Source of the DNA: a virus
Length of the DNA: 64,000 nucleotides
Direction: 5' to 3' (one strand)
IMG/VR virus record: IMGVR_UViG_3300031669_004775
Coordinates: 1 to 64,000 of that record
The notes beneath the pieces were generated by a model. That model saw only the letters and a program-made list of their open reading frames with translations. It made no database searches and was not told the origin of the DNA. The number at the start of each line of letters is the position of its first letter. Positions within the stretch are counted from its first letter, which is position 1. A program made the translations under genes and the position numbers. Positions 36,018 to 45,446 of the stretch are shown here, piece by piece.

Positions 36018-37420
36018 TACATTTCTCCATTAATAATTCCGTATGCGTGTTCCTCATCTAACTCAATTATTTTAGTTTGTGTTGCCAAAAGAAAGTTAAC
36101 TGGCCAATTTTTCTTATTATAAAATTTAATTCGATTATGTAATGTTCTTGATATTTCTTTACATCCATAGTCAACCATATCAACTACAATTGGAGTCTTT
36201 TTATTTGGATGTTTTCTAACAATTCTTCCAGTTAATTGTTCAATATTTGTAATTGGAGAAGTCATTATAACACAATCTTTTTGTGGTGCATCAATTCCAT
36301 CCCTACATTTACCAGGTGTTGTGAATGTCATTTTATAATCTAATTGATCTAACTTTGCTGAACCACAAAATTTTGATTTACTATCAGATGGTAACCAGTT
36401 GTAAAGGTCTTCAATTAATTTAATCCGTTCTGAAAGACATAATAGATCTCTATCTTCTTTGAATTTTAATAGCAATCCTTTTATAACTCTTAAAAATGTT
36501 TCTGATTTTTTCATCATATTGAAATATCTTGCTCTTTGAAATTCTCCACCCCATCTAATATAAGTATGTCTTTTAGGAGTATCAATTTGATAATCGAGTA
36601 GTATAGCTGTTACTCTTACATCCATTGTCCCTTCCACATCATCATCAGAAAATATTTCTCCCAGATGGTATTCAATTATATCTCCATTGCCATCATATCT
36701 ATATGGAGTTGCACTCAATCCGTATGTATATTTTGCTGGTATGTGAATTGAACATTCTGAAAATGTTGGAGCTCCAACAGATGTGTGAACTTCATCTGCA
36801 ATAAAGACACCGATATTTGCATCATCCAATGATCTTAAAAATGCTTGTCTATTTCTCTTTAAAAGAGATATAAATGTCTGCGATGTGCTTATGATTATTG
36901 GTTTTGTTAGATCTTTTTCAAATGTTGCAGATGTTAATCTTGAAATATTATCATCTTCAAGATTAGTAAATGTTTTTAATCTATTATGCCATTGTTCTGC
37001 TAATGCATCCCTATGAACTAATATAAAACTTTTCTTTTTTCTAACTGCAATTGTGTATATTGAAATTACAGTCTTACCAACACCAGGTGATAATTGTAAA
37101 ATACAATTTTCAGAATTTAACATTTTAGATATTGCTTTTTTCTGTGTTTCAGTTCTTGGAATAATATTATGCTGAACTTCAATATCTTCACCTTTATGTG
37201 TTATATCTTGTATCTTAAAATCAAAGAGATAATTTTTTAAAGGAAAGCATCTTGGTATTAATAGATAATCATTTGACTCTAAATAAAATAAACTTATATC
37301 ATATGTTGAATTTTGAAAATTCTTCATTCTTCTTGTTAAATGATCTTTAATCATTTTATAAAATTCTAAATTCTCATATTTTCTTGAAATAAGAAAACCA
37401 GATCTTTTAATAATATTCAT
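36017..37420 (-). CDS. UvsW-like superfamily 2 helicase
   Basis: A 467-residue DNA/RNA helicase. Motifs in order: QKKAISKML (Q-like), LQLSPGVGKTVISIY (I), ILVHRDALAEQWHNRL (Ia), VFIADEVHTS (II, DEVH), YGLSATPYR (III), LCLSERIKLIEDLY (IV), MTFTTPGKCRDGIDAP (V) and TGRIVRK (VI). UvsW and related phage helicases have this DEVH/SATP pattern and remodel recombination intermediates and R-loops. An N-terminal extension of about 110 residues is probably a DNA-binding domain. It sits in a cluster with the gp46/47-like genes. Confidence 0.85.
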   Translation of the reverse strand: MNIIKRSGFLISRKYENLEFYKMIKDHLTRRMKNFQNSTYDISLFYLESNDYLLIPRCFPLKNYLFDFKIQDITHKGEDIEVQHNIIPRTETQKKAISKMLNSENCILQLSPGVGKTVISIYTIAVRKKKSFILVHRDALAEQWHNRLKTFTNLEDDNISRLTSATFEKDLTKPIIISTSQTFISLLKRNRQAFLRSLDDANIGVFIADEVHTSVGAPTFSECSIHIPAKYTYGLSATPYRYDGNGDIIEYHLGEIFSDDDVEGTMDVRVTAILLDYQIDTPKRHTYIRWGGEFQRARYFNMMKKSETFLRVIKGLLLKFKEDRDLLCLSERIKLIEDLYNWLPSDSKSKFCGSAKLDQLDYKMTFTTPGKCRDGIDAPQKDCVIMTSPITNIEQLTGRIVRKHPNKKTPIVVDMVDYGCKEISRTLHNRIKFYNKKNWPVNFLLATQTKIIELDEEHAYGIINGEM

Positions 37421-37429
37421 ATTATGTCC

Positions 37430-37891
37430 TCATATCATTAAATTTTGTGGATCAAATTGATATGATTGCATTGGTGGTGTTTCAATGACTTCTTCTTCTT
37501 CTAATAGATCAAAATTAAAAATACTATCTGATTCTCTATATTGTTTTGTTAATCGAAGAGATATCATATTTTTCATACTACCCTTTGAAGCATAAAATTT
37601 ATCCATAGCTTTATCATATCTTTTAAATATAAATTCGTCTTTCATTTTATTAACAATTTCCTGATCAATATACCTTGATAATTGATAGAATTTTCTTTTA
37701 TAAGAATTTCTACCTGAACGAAAATTGGAGCAACCATCATACATAGCAACAAATGTAATTGAGGTAGATGAACTTGAAAGCATTATTCGACAAAACTCTT
37801 TTAGTATTTCATGTGAAATCTTATTCTCTTTTTCATAAATTTCGCTCATTTGTTTTAATTTTTTAAATAAATTATTTCTAGAGGTATTCAT
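37430..37891 (-). CDS. Unknown basic helical protein
   Basis: A 153-residue, mostly helical, Lys/Arg-rich protein with an acidic-Gln-rich tail (LEEEEVIETPP, QSYQFDPQNL). Such a tail often serves as a protein-binding tip. The segment MYDGCSNFRSGRNSYKRKFY is basic and may bind nucleic acid. It lies 9 bases upstream of the helicase gene. No family is recognised. Confidence 0.5.
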   Translation of the reverse strand: MNTSRNNLFKKLKQMSEIYEKENKISHEILKEFCRIMLSSSSTSITFVAMYDGCSNFRSGRNSYKRKFYQLSRYIDQEIVNKMKDEFIFKRYDKAMDKFYASKGSMKNMISLRLTKQYRESDSIFNFDLLEEEEVIETPPMQSYQFDPQNLMI

Positions 37892-37893
37892 AA

Positions 37894-38328
37894 TTATTCC
37901 TCTGTATATGTTGATTTGGAATTCTCATTTTCATAAACTGTTACATAATCAATCTGAATATTATTAAACTCTTTTTCAAATAATGATTTAAGATATTTAT
38001 AAAAATGATTCGCCATTACCTCTGCTGTTGGATCCCTACCTTCATCATCCATTATTTTAACCTTCCAACTCATCTTCTGCGAAAGAGGTTCTAACCATTC
38101 CATATCTTTTTTATTTATAACTAAACAGTGATCATACTCTTGAAGATAAGTTTCGAAAATACTTTTTAAGTCAGAGAAATCCATAATCATATCATTCTCA
38201 TTCAATATATAACTTTTCAAACCAACATATACAATATAATTGTGCCCATGGATGTTTTTGCAAGATCCTTGATGTTTACTTAATCTGTGTCCTCCTGCAA
38301 AACTAAATCTTCTTTCAATTTTATACAT
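37894..38328 (-). CDS. queD: 6-carboxytetrahydropterin synthase (QueD)
   Basis: A 144-residue QueD/6-pyruvoyl-tetrahydropterin synthase family protein. Metal-binding His residues are seen in FAGGHRLSKH and NIHGHNYIVYVG, the catalytic Cys in GSCKNIHGH, and the later motifs DHCLVIN, PTAEVMANHFYKYL and VYENENSKSTY. It turns dihydroneopterin triphosphate, the FolE2 product, into carboxytetrahydropterin, step two of 7-deazaguanine synthesis. It overlaps no gene but is two bases from each neighbour. QueE and QueC are not recognised here. Confidence 0.87.
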   Translation of the reverse strand: MYKIERRFSFAGGHRLSKHQGSCKNIHGHNYIVYVGLKSYILNENDMIMDFSDLKSIFETYLQEYDHCLVINKKDMEWLEPLSQKMSWKVKIMDDEGRDPTAEVMANHFYKYLKSLFEKEFNNIQIDYVTVYENENSKSTYTEE

Positions 38329-38329
38329 A

Positions 38330-38677
38330 CTAATATCCTCCGCGATATAATGATAGTTCTGGTCTCATTGAATACGTGAATTGATCTCTGGTTTCAATGT
38401 CTATATTAGTTCGCACATTAGCTCCTACCAATGCTCCCTGTTGTACTATTTCCATACGAAGTATTTCAATATTTTTCATAGCATAATCAAGTTGTTTGCT
38501 CCTATCTGGTGTTCTATATCTATTAGTCATAGCTGCTGCAACAAAATCAACATAACCTTGCCCGCCACATTTCATACAAATATCTAATAGATAAATACAT
38601 CTCCCTCTTGTATAATCGTCTCCATGGCATTTTGGACATATAACAAAACCTTCTTTTTCACGATCTGATAAATCCAT
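38330..38677 (-). CDS. DnaJ-type zinc finger protein
   Basis: A 115-residue protein. The N-terminal half holds two CxxCxG-type motifs (CPKCHGDDY and CMKCGGQGYV) like the zinc region of DnaJ. The rest is a single long helix and a Tyr/Arg tail. I place the start at the ATG at 38677 (MDLSDREK), which has TGGAGGA five bases upstream; the longer frame to 38695 has no such site. It overlaps the topoisomerase gene by 20 bases. Confidence 0.65.
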   Translation of the reverse strand: MDLSDREKEGFVICPKCHGDDYTRGRCIYLLDICMKCGGQGYVDFVAAAMTNRYRTPDRSKQLDYAMKNIEILRMEIVQQGALVGANVRTNIDIETRDQFTYSMRPELSLYRGGY

Positions 38678-39965
38678 TATAATCCTCCAATACATATGGA
38701 ACTATTTGTTTTAAAATTTCATTTAATTCTTTTATTTTGATATTTAATTGAGATGTATCCGTATCCAATGTTAATAATTTGTTTATTTTATATTTATTAA
38801 TTAATTCTTTAGTAACTTGCTTAGAAACATTTGTGCTTTTTTCAATTACATTTAATATTTCTTCTTGTGATAACTTATGATAAATTCCACTTGCAATTAT
38901 TGGTCTAATTATCTGTAATGCTTTATACTCTGTAATAATTTGATCTATCTTTTTTATTTCCTCATTGATCATTTTTTCTGTCGTTTGACAGTAAGAAGAA
39001 TAAGTATCTAATAGCATTTTATCAATTGATTTATGGATTACATTTTGATCTGTATTGACAGTTATTGTTTCAAATGATATTGATCCTTTAATTGCCTCTT
39101 TTAAATCTAATACAAACCTCCGATAAATTGCATCTCTATTTCTTTCTCTTAAAATTTGAAATACAATTTGTGTAGTTGATACTGACAGATCTGTAAATCC
39201 AACCTCACCACTTTCAAAATGTTTTGATAATTTATTAAGAATTGTTTCAAACCTTTTACCAGGTGGCCAAGATTGTAATATTACTTTATTAGTTCTTACA
39301 TCTTCTTTAACTATTCCTGTTACTTCAATTTTTGCTTTTCCAATAGTTAATAACTCTTCCAAAACCTTATTATCTGATAATATTTTACAGTCTGTAATTG
39401 GTGCTATTGTGGGTTTTGTTTTTCGTTGTTCTAATAACCACAATAATCTTTTATATAAATCTTTCACTTCAAAACAGGGAATGAATGTTTTAAATCCAAA
39501 ACCTATTCCCTGTGTATATTCCCTACCTATTAAACATATCGGAAACATGGTTGGAAGATAAGATGGTTCTTTATCATCAAGTTCTGTCTGAACCCATGGA
39601 ACATAGTTGATCATCTTGAATGCCAGATTTAATGTATAGTCATTAATTCTGCATTCTGTATATCTTGGAGCAGCTGGTCCAACAATTTCAATTCCGACAT
39701 TGCTTCCGAAATTTCCTTGTCCTGTTAAAAACCCCTGCTTAACTAATTGAACTATTGTTCCATAACATTCTCCATGTGGATGATAATGACCACAGGTATA
39801 ACTATCGACTTGTCTGCATTTAGCAAATTTAGTTTTTGCAATCTTAAATGCTGATAATAAAACTCTTCTCTCAACTGGTTTTAATCCATCAAGATCAAGC
39901 GGAAAGTTTCTATAATTTGAATAAGTCCCGTATTCCTTGTAAAGGTTTGGAAGGCGTTGGTCCAT
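38658..39965 (-). CDS. Type IIA topoisomerase subunit A (gp52/GyrA-like)
   Basis: A 435-residue breakage-reunion subunit. Landmarks: DGLKPVERRVL (residues 26-36), HYHPHGECYG, QGNFGSNVG and the catalytic Tyr102 in PAAPRYTECR. The beta-pinwheel C-terminal domain of GyrA is missing, as in T4 gp52 (442 residues), so wrapping supercoiling activity is not expected. With the subunit B at 41028-42827 it makes a complete phage topoisomerase. Confidence 0.9.
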   Translation of the reverse strand: MDQRLPNLYKEYGTYSNYRNFPLDLDGLKPVERRVLLSAFKIAKTKFAKCRQVDSYTCGHYHPHGECYGTIVQLVKQGFLTGQGNFGSNVGIEIVGPAAPRYTECRINDYTLNLAFKMINYVPWVQTELDDKEPSYLPTMFPICLIGREYTQGIGFGFKTFIPCFEVKDLYKRLLWLLEQRKTKPTIAPITDCKILSDNKVLEELLTIGKAKIEVTGIVKEDVRTNKVILQSWPPGKRFETILNKLSKHFESGEVGFTDLSVSTTQIVFQILRERNRDAIYRRFVLDLKEAIKGSISFETITVNTDQNVIHKSIDKMLLDTYSSYCQTTEKMINEEIKKIDQIITEYKALQIIRPIIASGIYHKLSQEEILNVIEKSTNVSKQVTKELINKYKINKLLTLDTDTSQLNIKIKELNEILKQIVPYVLEDYNGFIRS

Positions 39966-40338
39966 GTTTCACTCCTAGCTTTGGAAAGTTTGGTATAGCA
40001 TTTGCAATTTTTGAAGAGTTTAGATCTTCACCTCCTATAACTTTCAATGGATCAAAAATCATTTTATCCTTCATAGAATATCCAACAACTTTGCCTCTTT
40101 CACAATCAAGCATATATGAGTAATCTGTCATTTGACTATCTTCCCAATGCCAGGGCCACTTGTAATCATCATGTCTTACTGTCTCGAGAAAATTGCTTAA
40201 CTCCTCGGCAAACATAGTTGGATTAATTTCTGTTAATAATTTGATTGGAATATGCCAGGGTTCTCCATGTGTATGAATACTTCCTAACCAGGTCATGTCC
40301 CCGATATTATCAATATAGAAATCTGCTTTAGTTCCCAT
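39910..40338 (-). CDS. Conserved phage protein MGTKADFYI family
   Basis: A 142-residue protein beginning MGTKADFYIDN followed by WLGSIHTHGEPWHIP. I recognise it as a widespread phage/bacterial family of unknown function with a start MGT(R/K)ADFY and a WLGS motif. The ATG at 40338 has GGAG eight bases before it; a longer frame starting at TTG 40368 lacks support. Its C-terminal end overlaps the topoisomerase start by 56 bases, one of the longer overlaps in the window. Confidence 0.65.
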   Translation of the reverse strand: MGTKADFYIDNIGDMTWLGSIHTHGEPWHIPIKLLTEINPTMFAEELSNFLETVRHDDYKWPWHWEDSQMTDYSYMLDCERGKVVGYSMKDKMIFDPLKVIGGEDLNSSKIANAIPNFPKLGVKHGPTPSKPLQGIRDLFKL

Positions 40339-40364
40339 TTTAAACTCTCCATCCTTTAAGATGT

Positions 40365-40529
40365 TCAACTCTTTATTAAATTACAATTTGGATATCCTTT
40401 TTTTCTTTTTGGAGTATTTAAAACTTTAATAAATTTTCCATGTCCCCAGGTGCAACACAATTGATTCCTTTCATTCATTATACAAAAGTTACAGCTATCA
40501 CATTGTTTTGTTAGAGTTTTTTGTCTCAT
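40365..40529 (-). CDS. 54-residue Cys-cluster protein
   Basis: A small gene in an apparent gap. ATG at 40529 overlaps the stop of the upstream gene (ATGA) and has GGAG at a suitable distance. The product carries CDSCNFCIM, then CCTWGHG and a final YPNCN: five to six Cys with spacing fit for an iron-sulfur cluster or zinc. The pattern is like small Fe-S or zinc proteins common in phage replication regions. No further assignment is possible. Confidence 0.6.
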   Translation of the reverse strand: MRQKTLTKQCDSCNFCIMNERNQLCCTWGHGKFIKVLNTPKRKKGYPNCNLIKS

Positions 40530-41014
40530 GTTTTATCTCCATTAATAAAATCATCTATAGATGCTATCTCTTTATCTAAATTAAAATTATTATTTAATTT
40601 TTTTCTTTCAATTATTTCTTCAGCTTTCTTTAAAATTTGATCTTCTTGCTTTTTGATGTGTAGCAAATCAAAATATGTATGATGTAGATTTTTAAATCCT
40701 TCTGCATCTATAAGTCCAGTATCAATCATACATCCTGTCATCTGTAATGCAGAATCATTTATTTGTCCTGTTTCTCGAAAACGATACATATTTGTTTTGT
40801 TTACTTGTAACTCTAACTGGGAATCAGAAAATGTTTCTCCAAAAATAACTGTCATAATTTGAGCTGCTTTTTCATATAATTGTGAATGTTTTCTTTTTAG
40901 ATTCGAATATTCTTCTGCAGTTTCACAATTTTCAAATTTGAACCCTATCTTTTTTAATATTAAACAGAGTAATTTTCGATCTTCTTTTGTCCATTGCCTT
41001 CCTTCTCTTGCCAT
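40526..41014 (-). CDS. Unknown helical protein by topoisomerase genes
   Basis: A 162-residue, charged, helical protein with a WTKEDRKLLCLIL start and a Lys-rich C-terminal coil (ILKKAEEIIERKK). It has AAAGGAG before its ATG and lies 14 bases downstream of the topoisomerase B gene. No motif or family is recognised. Confidence 0.5.
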   Translation of the reverse strand: MAREGRQWTKEDRKLLCLILKKIGFKFENCETAEEYSNLKRKHSQLYEKAAQIMTVIFGETFSDSQLELQVNKTNMYRFRETGQINDSALQMTGCMIDTGLIDAEGFKNLHHTYFDLLHIKKQEDQILKKAEEIIERKKLNNNFNLDKEIASIDDFINGDKT

Positions 41015-41027
41015 TTTATTCTCCTTT

Positions 41028-42827
41028 CTATCCAGTGACTAATTTTCTTTTTTCTTCAGCACTCGAAAATAACTTGGTCAATCCAGAAATATTTTCACTA
41101 TATATTAGTGGAGTTAAATTTCTTGTTGCTTCATCTAATAAACTAATTTTCAATTGTGCTGGATTCATTTCTCCCAAACCTTTATATCTTTGAATAGTTC
41201 TATTTGCTTTTCTTGCTTTTTCTAATTCCTCTTCTGTCCAGAGTGGGATAAATACTTTCTTTTCATTGATTGCGAACAACGGCGTCTGTGCTATATAATA
41301 CCGACCCTGCTTGATAATCTCAGGTAATAGTATTCCCACAACCATCGTCAACAAGCAAGCAATGTGAGCACCATCGTGATCAGCATCCGTAGCACAAATG
41401 ATTTTAGAATATCTCATTTTAGATATATCAAAATGAGGACCAATTCCTGCTCCGATTGCCATAACTAATTCACCTACTTCTTTATTTTTCAATATCTCTT
41501 TTTTCATTGTAACATTTGGAATTGATTTTCCCTTTAATGGTAAGACTGCGTGCATAGCTGGATTTCTACTTTGTATAATAGAACCACCTGCTGATTCTCC
41601 TTCAACTATAAATAACTCTCCATTCCTACTTGTGCAATCTCTAAGCTTTGTAAATTTTGTTGATGCTCTTCTGCCACCTGAACCATTTGCTGTTAATTTT
41701 TTTGCATCAATCTTTTTTCTATAATCTTGAAATCTCTGTAGAAATTCATCAAGTTTTTTTGGATATTTATTTGAAAATTCTTCTAATTGAAATCTACAAT
41801 CTTTTATAAATTTATCAAAATAAACTTTTCTATTTGTTAACTTATCTTTTGTTTGACCTGAGAATTTTGGTTCAATCAAACTCAACATTAAATATGCTCT
41901 TAAACCATAGAGAAAATCATTTGGTTGAAACTTATAATTGAATTTTTTTGCTTTAGTTATAAAGAAATCTCTAAGCAATTCATAAAAACAATTTACATGA
42001 GTTCCTCCTCCTTCTACTGGTAATAAATTAACTGACGATAATACCTTGGAAGATATTGACCCTGAATCTTCATACGCCATCATTACTCTAAATTGTTCTG
42101 GTTTATGAACAGAATTTAAAACTATTGTTGTTTCTACTTCACCTGTTGATGTGCAATTATTTTTGAAATAGTCATCCAAACTTAATTTGATTATTTCCTT
42201 TTCATCATCTACTTGTAAAACGAATGTTATTTTCTCATCTAGTTCAGCAGATGCTGTAATCAATCTTTTTCTTATTCTATCAATATCTGGAATCAGAGTT
42301 TCAAAAATTTTCTTTTCTGGAATAAATTCAATTTTTGTTGAGAATCGTGAATCTCCATTTGGTTCAATTAATGTGCTTTTTAATTTTGCATTTTTAAAGA
42401 TAAATAAAGCATGCTTGTTATCTCTAAATATTTCAATTTTATAGTCACTACTCAAAGCATTGATAGCAATTAGTCCTATACCATGCATGCCACTACTTAT
42501 CTGATATGCGGTTTTCTTATCTTGAAACTTTGCTCCAGAAAATAATTTAGATGATATAATTATAGGAGCATCATTTGTAATTGGAATTCCTCTTCCATTG
42601 TCCATTACTGTACATATATGTTTTTTAGTATCAATTACTACAGCAATAATTGTTGCATAACCTGCTAATGCTTCATCAAGAGCATTGTCAATTGCTTCTT
42701 CAACAAGATGAACTGGATTGTTGGTAGACCCAATATACATAGATGGGTTCAATCTTATATGTTCGATTTCTTCTAGAACTCTAATATCTTTAGAAGTATA
42801 ACCTGTTTCCTTCTTTGGCGTATGCAA
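41028..42827 (-). CDS. Type IIA topoisomerase subunit B (gp39/GyrB-like)
   Basis: A 599-residue ATPase/TOPRIM subunit. The GHKL ATPase is clear: LNPSMYIGS, VEEAIDNALDEALAG, DNGRGIP, GMHGIGL. The transducer domain follows, then TOPRIM motifs FIVEGESAGG and CATDADHDGAHI (metal Asp-x-Asp) and a PLW-type end. T4 splits this into gp39 and gp60, whereas here it is one chain. Start is TTG (42827) nine bases from GGAGG. Confidence 0.9.
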   Translation of the reverse strand: MHTPKKETGYTSKDIRVLEEIEHIRLNPSMYIGSTNNPVHLVEEAIDNALDEALAGYATIIAVVIDTKKHICTVMDNGRGIPITNDAPIIISSKLFSGAKFQDKKTAYQISSGMHGIGLIAINALSSDYKIEIFRDNKHALFIFKNAKLKSTLIEPNGDSRFSTKIEFIPEKKIFETLIPDIDRIRKRLITASAELDEKITFVLQVDDEKEIIKLSLDDYFKNNCTSTGEVETTIVLNSVHKPEQFRVMMAYEDSGSISSKVLSSVNLLPVEGGGTHVNCFYELLRDFFITKAKKFNYKFQPNDFLYGLRAYLMLSLIEPKFSGQTKDKLTNRKVYFDKFIKDCRFQLEEFSNKYPKKLDEFLQRFQDYRKKIDAKKLTANGSGGRRASTKFTKLRDCTSRNGELFIVEGESAGGSIIQSRNPAMHAVLPLKGKSIPNVTMKKEILKNKEVGELVMAIGAGIGPHFDISKMRYSKIICATDADHDGAHIACLLTMVVGILLPEIIKQGRYYIAQTPLFAINEKKVFIPLWTEEELEKARKANRTIQRYKGLGEMNPAQLKISLLDEATRNLTPLIYSENISGLTKLFSSAEEKRKLVTG

Positions 42828-42850
42828 ACTCCACTACCTCCTATCATTTT

Positions 42851-42884
42851 AAAGGTCTAGTCCTTATAAAAGAACTAGACCTTT
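42851..42884 (-). terminator. Hairpin upstream of topoisomerase B
   Basis: Arms of 13 bases (42851-42863 and 42872-42884) pair with a U-G wobble only in minus-strand RNA and close an 8-base loop. A T-run after the stem is short (TTTAAAA), so termination may be partial. It marks a boundary between the VWA/MoxR genes and the topoisomerase cluster. Confidence 0.5.
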
Positions 42885-42897
42885 TCTTGATGAGAAA

Positions 42898-44175
42898 TTA
42901 AATCTTTATTACATATCCAGTTTTATTAATGTTATTTATACTTCCATTTGGAGTTAGAATCCAAATAATTTTTTTTGGTAATAATTTTCTAGATATTTGA
43001 TTTATATTTTCACAAAATCCATCTGTAAATGCTAGACAAACATCAACTCCTAACTCTTTACATCTTTCCAAACCAGGAAATAGTGATGTTCCTCCCCTAC
43101 CTTTTGCTTCAAATTTAATATCTCTAATTTTCTTTGGTTGATATTCACTTTCAATTACTGTATCAACTTGCATAACTGTAACATGACAGTGTCTATCTTT
43201 TTCTAATATATTTTTCACACCAGAGAGACCTTCTGCAATCCATTGTATTAACATACTACCTGATGTATCAATAACAATACCCACCTTAAATGTGAAATCT
43301 CTAGTTCGACCTGGAAAAGGTGATATTTCTGGAATACCTTTATTTCCAATTATAAATACATACCCTCTCTTTCGATTGACTTTAGTGTGAGATCTTTTGA
43401 ATTTAGATAGTCTGCTTCCTTTAATAAGTTTTTTAATTAATGCATAATATGGAACTTTTGGTGGACCCAATGCTTGTTCAACTAATTCTTGTATATGTGC
43501 TGGAAGATTTCCTCTATCTTTTGAAAAACTTCTAACAGATTTTTTTATAATATCTGTTAGAAAACTATCAATTTTTCTTGATAAAGAATTTGGATCTGGA
43601 CTTTTAGATAAACCTTTTCCCCATTCTGAATGATTTTCTAACATCTTAAAGATTTTTTTCATTTCTTCTGAAAGCTTATCCATTGAATCTTTATTCTTTT
43701 TTAATAGCTCATGAAAATACCATTCAGTGGTTTTACCATCAGGAAGGTTTAAACTACTTGGAAATATTAATGGCCAGGTTTCTCCATTTATACAAAGTGT
43801 TTGCTCAAATTTTGCTTGCTGATTAGCAGCAGCATCTGCTGCAAAATTCCATAAATCTCTTTTTATATGGAACTTTGTAATATCAGTCTCATCCGAAAGA
43901 ATTCTTATTAATCTTGCTACATGCTTATTTAATAAATGCATTCCTTCATGTTCAAGAACTAATCTAATATTTTTATCATTTGTTCCATCGGTTAATTTAG
44001 GATTATACCATAGAGTTATTGTTCCATCCATTTCAGGTGCTACTCCCATAATAGATGGAAAATTGTCAGATGGTTTTCTTCTTATTATAGAAAATAAATA
44101 TCCCCAATAATCATACTTTAGAACAAATTTAGCAAGTAATTCTTTTATTCTTTGATCGGTTTGATTTCCAGGCAT
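42898..44175 (-). CDS. VWA-like protein with metallopeptidase N-domain (DUF2201)
   Basis: A 425-residue protein with a putative N-terminal metallopeptidase domain holding LVLEHEGMHLLNKH (His76, Glu77, His80). The C-terminal VWA-like domain has an IVIDTSGSM metal-ion-dependent adhesion motif, KGRGGTSLFPGL and AFTDGFC further on. The pairing of these two domains is known as DUF2201/VWA-like in bacteria, where the protein is encoded next to a MoxR-type AAA+ ATPase, exactly as here (the neighbour at 44197-45417). Such pairs act as chaperones or metal-insertion machines. The phage role is unknown. Confidence 0.75.
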   Translation of the reverse strand: MPGNQTDQRIKELLAKFVLKYDYWGYLFSIIRRKPSDNFPSIMGVAPEMDGTITLWYNPKLTDGTNDKNIRLVLEHEGMHLLNKHVARLIRILSDETDITKFHIKRDLWNFAADAAANQQAKFEQTLCINGETWPLIFPSSLNLPDGKTTEWYFHELLKKNKDSMDKLSEEMKKIFKMLENHSEWGKGLSKSPDPNSLSRKIDSFLTDIIKKSVRSFSKDRGNLPAHIQELVEQALGPPKVPYYALIKKLIKGSRLSKFKRSHTKVNRKRGYVFIIGNKGIPEISPFPGRTRDFTFKVGIVIDTSGSMLIQWIAEGLSGVKNILEKDRHCHVTVMQVDTVIESEYQPKKIRDIKFEAKGRGGTSLFPGLERCKELGVDVCLAFTDGFCENINQISRKLLPKKIIWILTPNGSINNINKTGYVIKI

Positions 44176-44196
44176 ATTGACTCCTTTACATTTGGT

Positions 44197-45417
44197 TTAT
44201 TCTAGTCCAAGTCCAACCAATGGATCATAGAATTCTTTCTTGTATTTATTTGATCTTTGAGTCAATATAATGTGAAGTTTTACCATATATTGAAATGCTT
44301 TTGAGCTTCTTTCATATTGATCTATTTGAGACATAAATAATGCTGCTGTATCTATTGGCATTAATAATAGAAACTCAATTACATTCTTTAAGTTACCATT
44401 TTCATAGTTAGGCATTGTGGTAACCATAAAAGTTCCGAAACTTATCATTAATTCACCAAGTTTGGAGTTATCATTATTTTTAATAAGATCTTTTATTTGA
44501 GATTCAACTTTATTAAAATTATAAAAGATATCTCTTGGATTAATATCCTTCTTATCTCTTGCAAATTCTAAAAACATTCTAGTTTGATTAGTATTAATCA
44601 AACCAGAACATTTGGGTTCAAACTTATCAAATAATATACTTCCATGAGCTATTTCCATTTTCCATAGATGATCTGAAATCTTTTCCCAACTTGCAGGATT
44701 GGCGTAAACTGCTCCTACTTTTTGAGATTGAAAGTCATAGACCCTTTCTGGATGAGTTTGAATATACTCAATTACAAATGGATGAAAGTCATTTAGAATT
44801 GCATAATCAAGAAAATCTTTTGCACTAACCTCTGTATAAATATGAAGATTTCGACGAAGTCCTGCAGCATCCTCAATTATATCCATTGAATATTCAGAAT
44901 CATCTGGATTATCAATTGATATAACAAACCAATGTTTTGGAAACTCATACCTATGGATGGCATATTCATTTTGAACTTGCCATAATAATTGTTGTAATGC
45001 ATGATCTCCACGACCACACTCGTCAATAACAAATAGTCCATAGGTATCTTTACCTTCTGGCACGAAATCCGAATACAACATTTTGAATCTTGTATTTCCA
45101 TTGTCGATAACTGGAAATGGAATAATAAAATCATCCCTTGATAAAACGGGAGCTTTGATCATAATAATATGAAATTTTTGACCTACTTCTTGGGTTAATT
45201 CATCAACTATCTGATAACAGATTTGAGTCTTACCAACGCCAGCTGGTCCAATAATTCTATAACATTGTCTTTCAACATTTCTTCCTTGTTGCCAGGAGAT
45301 GATTGTTGATTTAATATCATCTTTTAATAATTCTTTAATTCTGCTGATTGAAAGAACTGAAATATTTAGTTTCTCGTAATATTTCTGTTCTTCGACTGGA
45401 ATATTTTCATTTGACAT
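44197..45417 (-). CDS. MoxR-like AAA+ ATPase
   Basis: A 406-residue AAA+ ATPase. GPAGVGKTQICYQIVDEL near residue 58 is Walker A. LFVIDECGRGDHALQQLLW is Walker B with the following sensor-type helix, and FVISIDNPDD the sensor 1 region, followed by AGLRRNLHIY near the arginine finger. It precedes the VWA protein with a 21-base gap in the same transcript, the usual MoxR-VWA arrangement. T4 has no equivalent. Confidence 0.8.
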   Translation of the reverse strand: MSNENIPVEEQKYYEKLNISVLSISRIKELLKDDIKSTIISWQQGRNVERQCYRIIGPAGVGKTQICYQIVDELTQEVGQKFHIIMIKAPVLSRDDFIIPFPVIDNGNTRFKMLYSDFVPEGKDTYGLFVIDECGRGDHALQQLLWQVQNEYAIHRYEFPKHWFVISIDNPDDSEYSMDIIEDAAGLRRNLHIYTEVSAKDFLDYAILNDFHPFVIEYIQTHPERVYDFQSQKVGAVYANPASWEKISDHLWKMEIAHGSILFDKFEPKCSGLINTNQTRMFLEFARDKKDINPRDIFYNFNKVESQIKDLIKNNDNSKLGELMISFGTFMVTTMPNYENGNLKNVIEFLLLMPIDTAALFMSQIDQYERSSKAFQYMVKLHIILTQRSNKYKKEFYDPLVGLGLE

Positions 45418-45446
45418 TTAGCATCTCCTTAGTAAAGATTAACTAT

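Noticed and set aside
38330-38695. Start at 38695 for the DnaJ-type zinc protein
   Set aside because: TGGAGGA lies inside that extra stretch; the ATG at 38677 is at the right distance from it.
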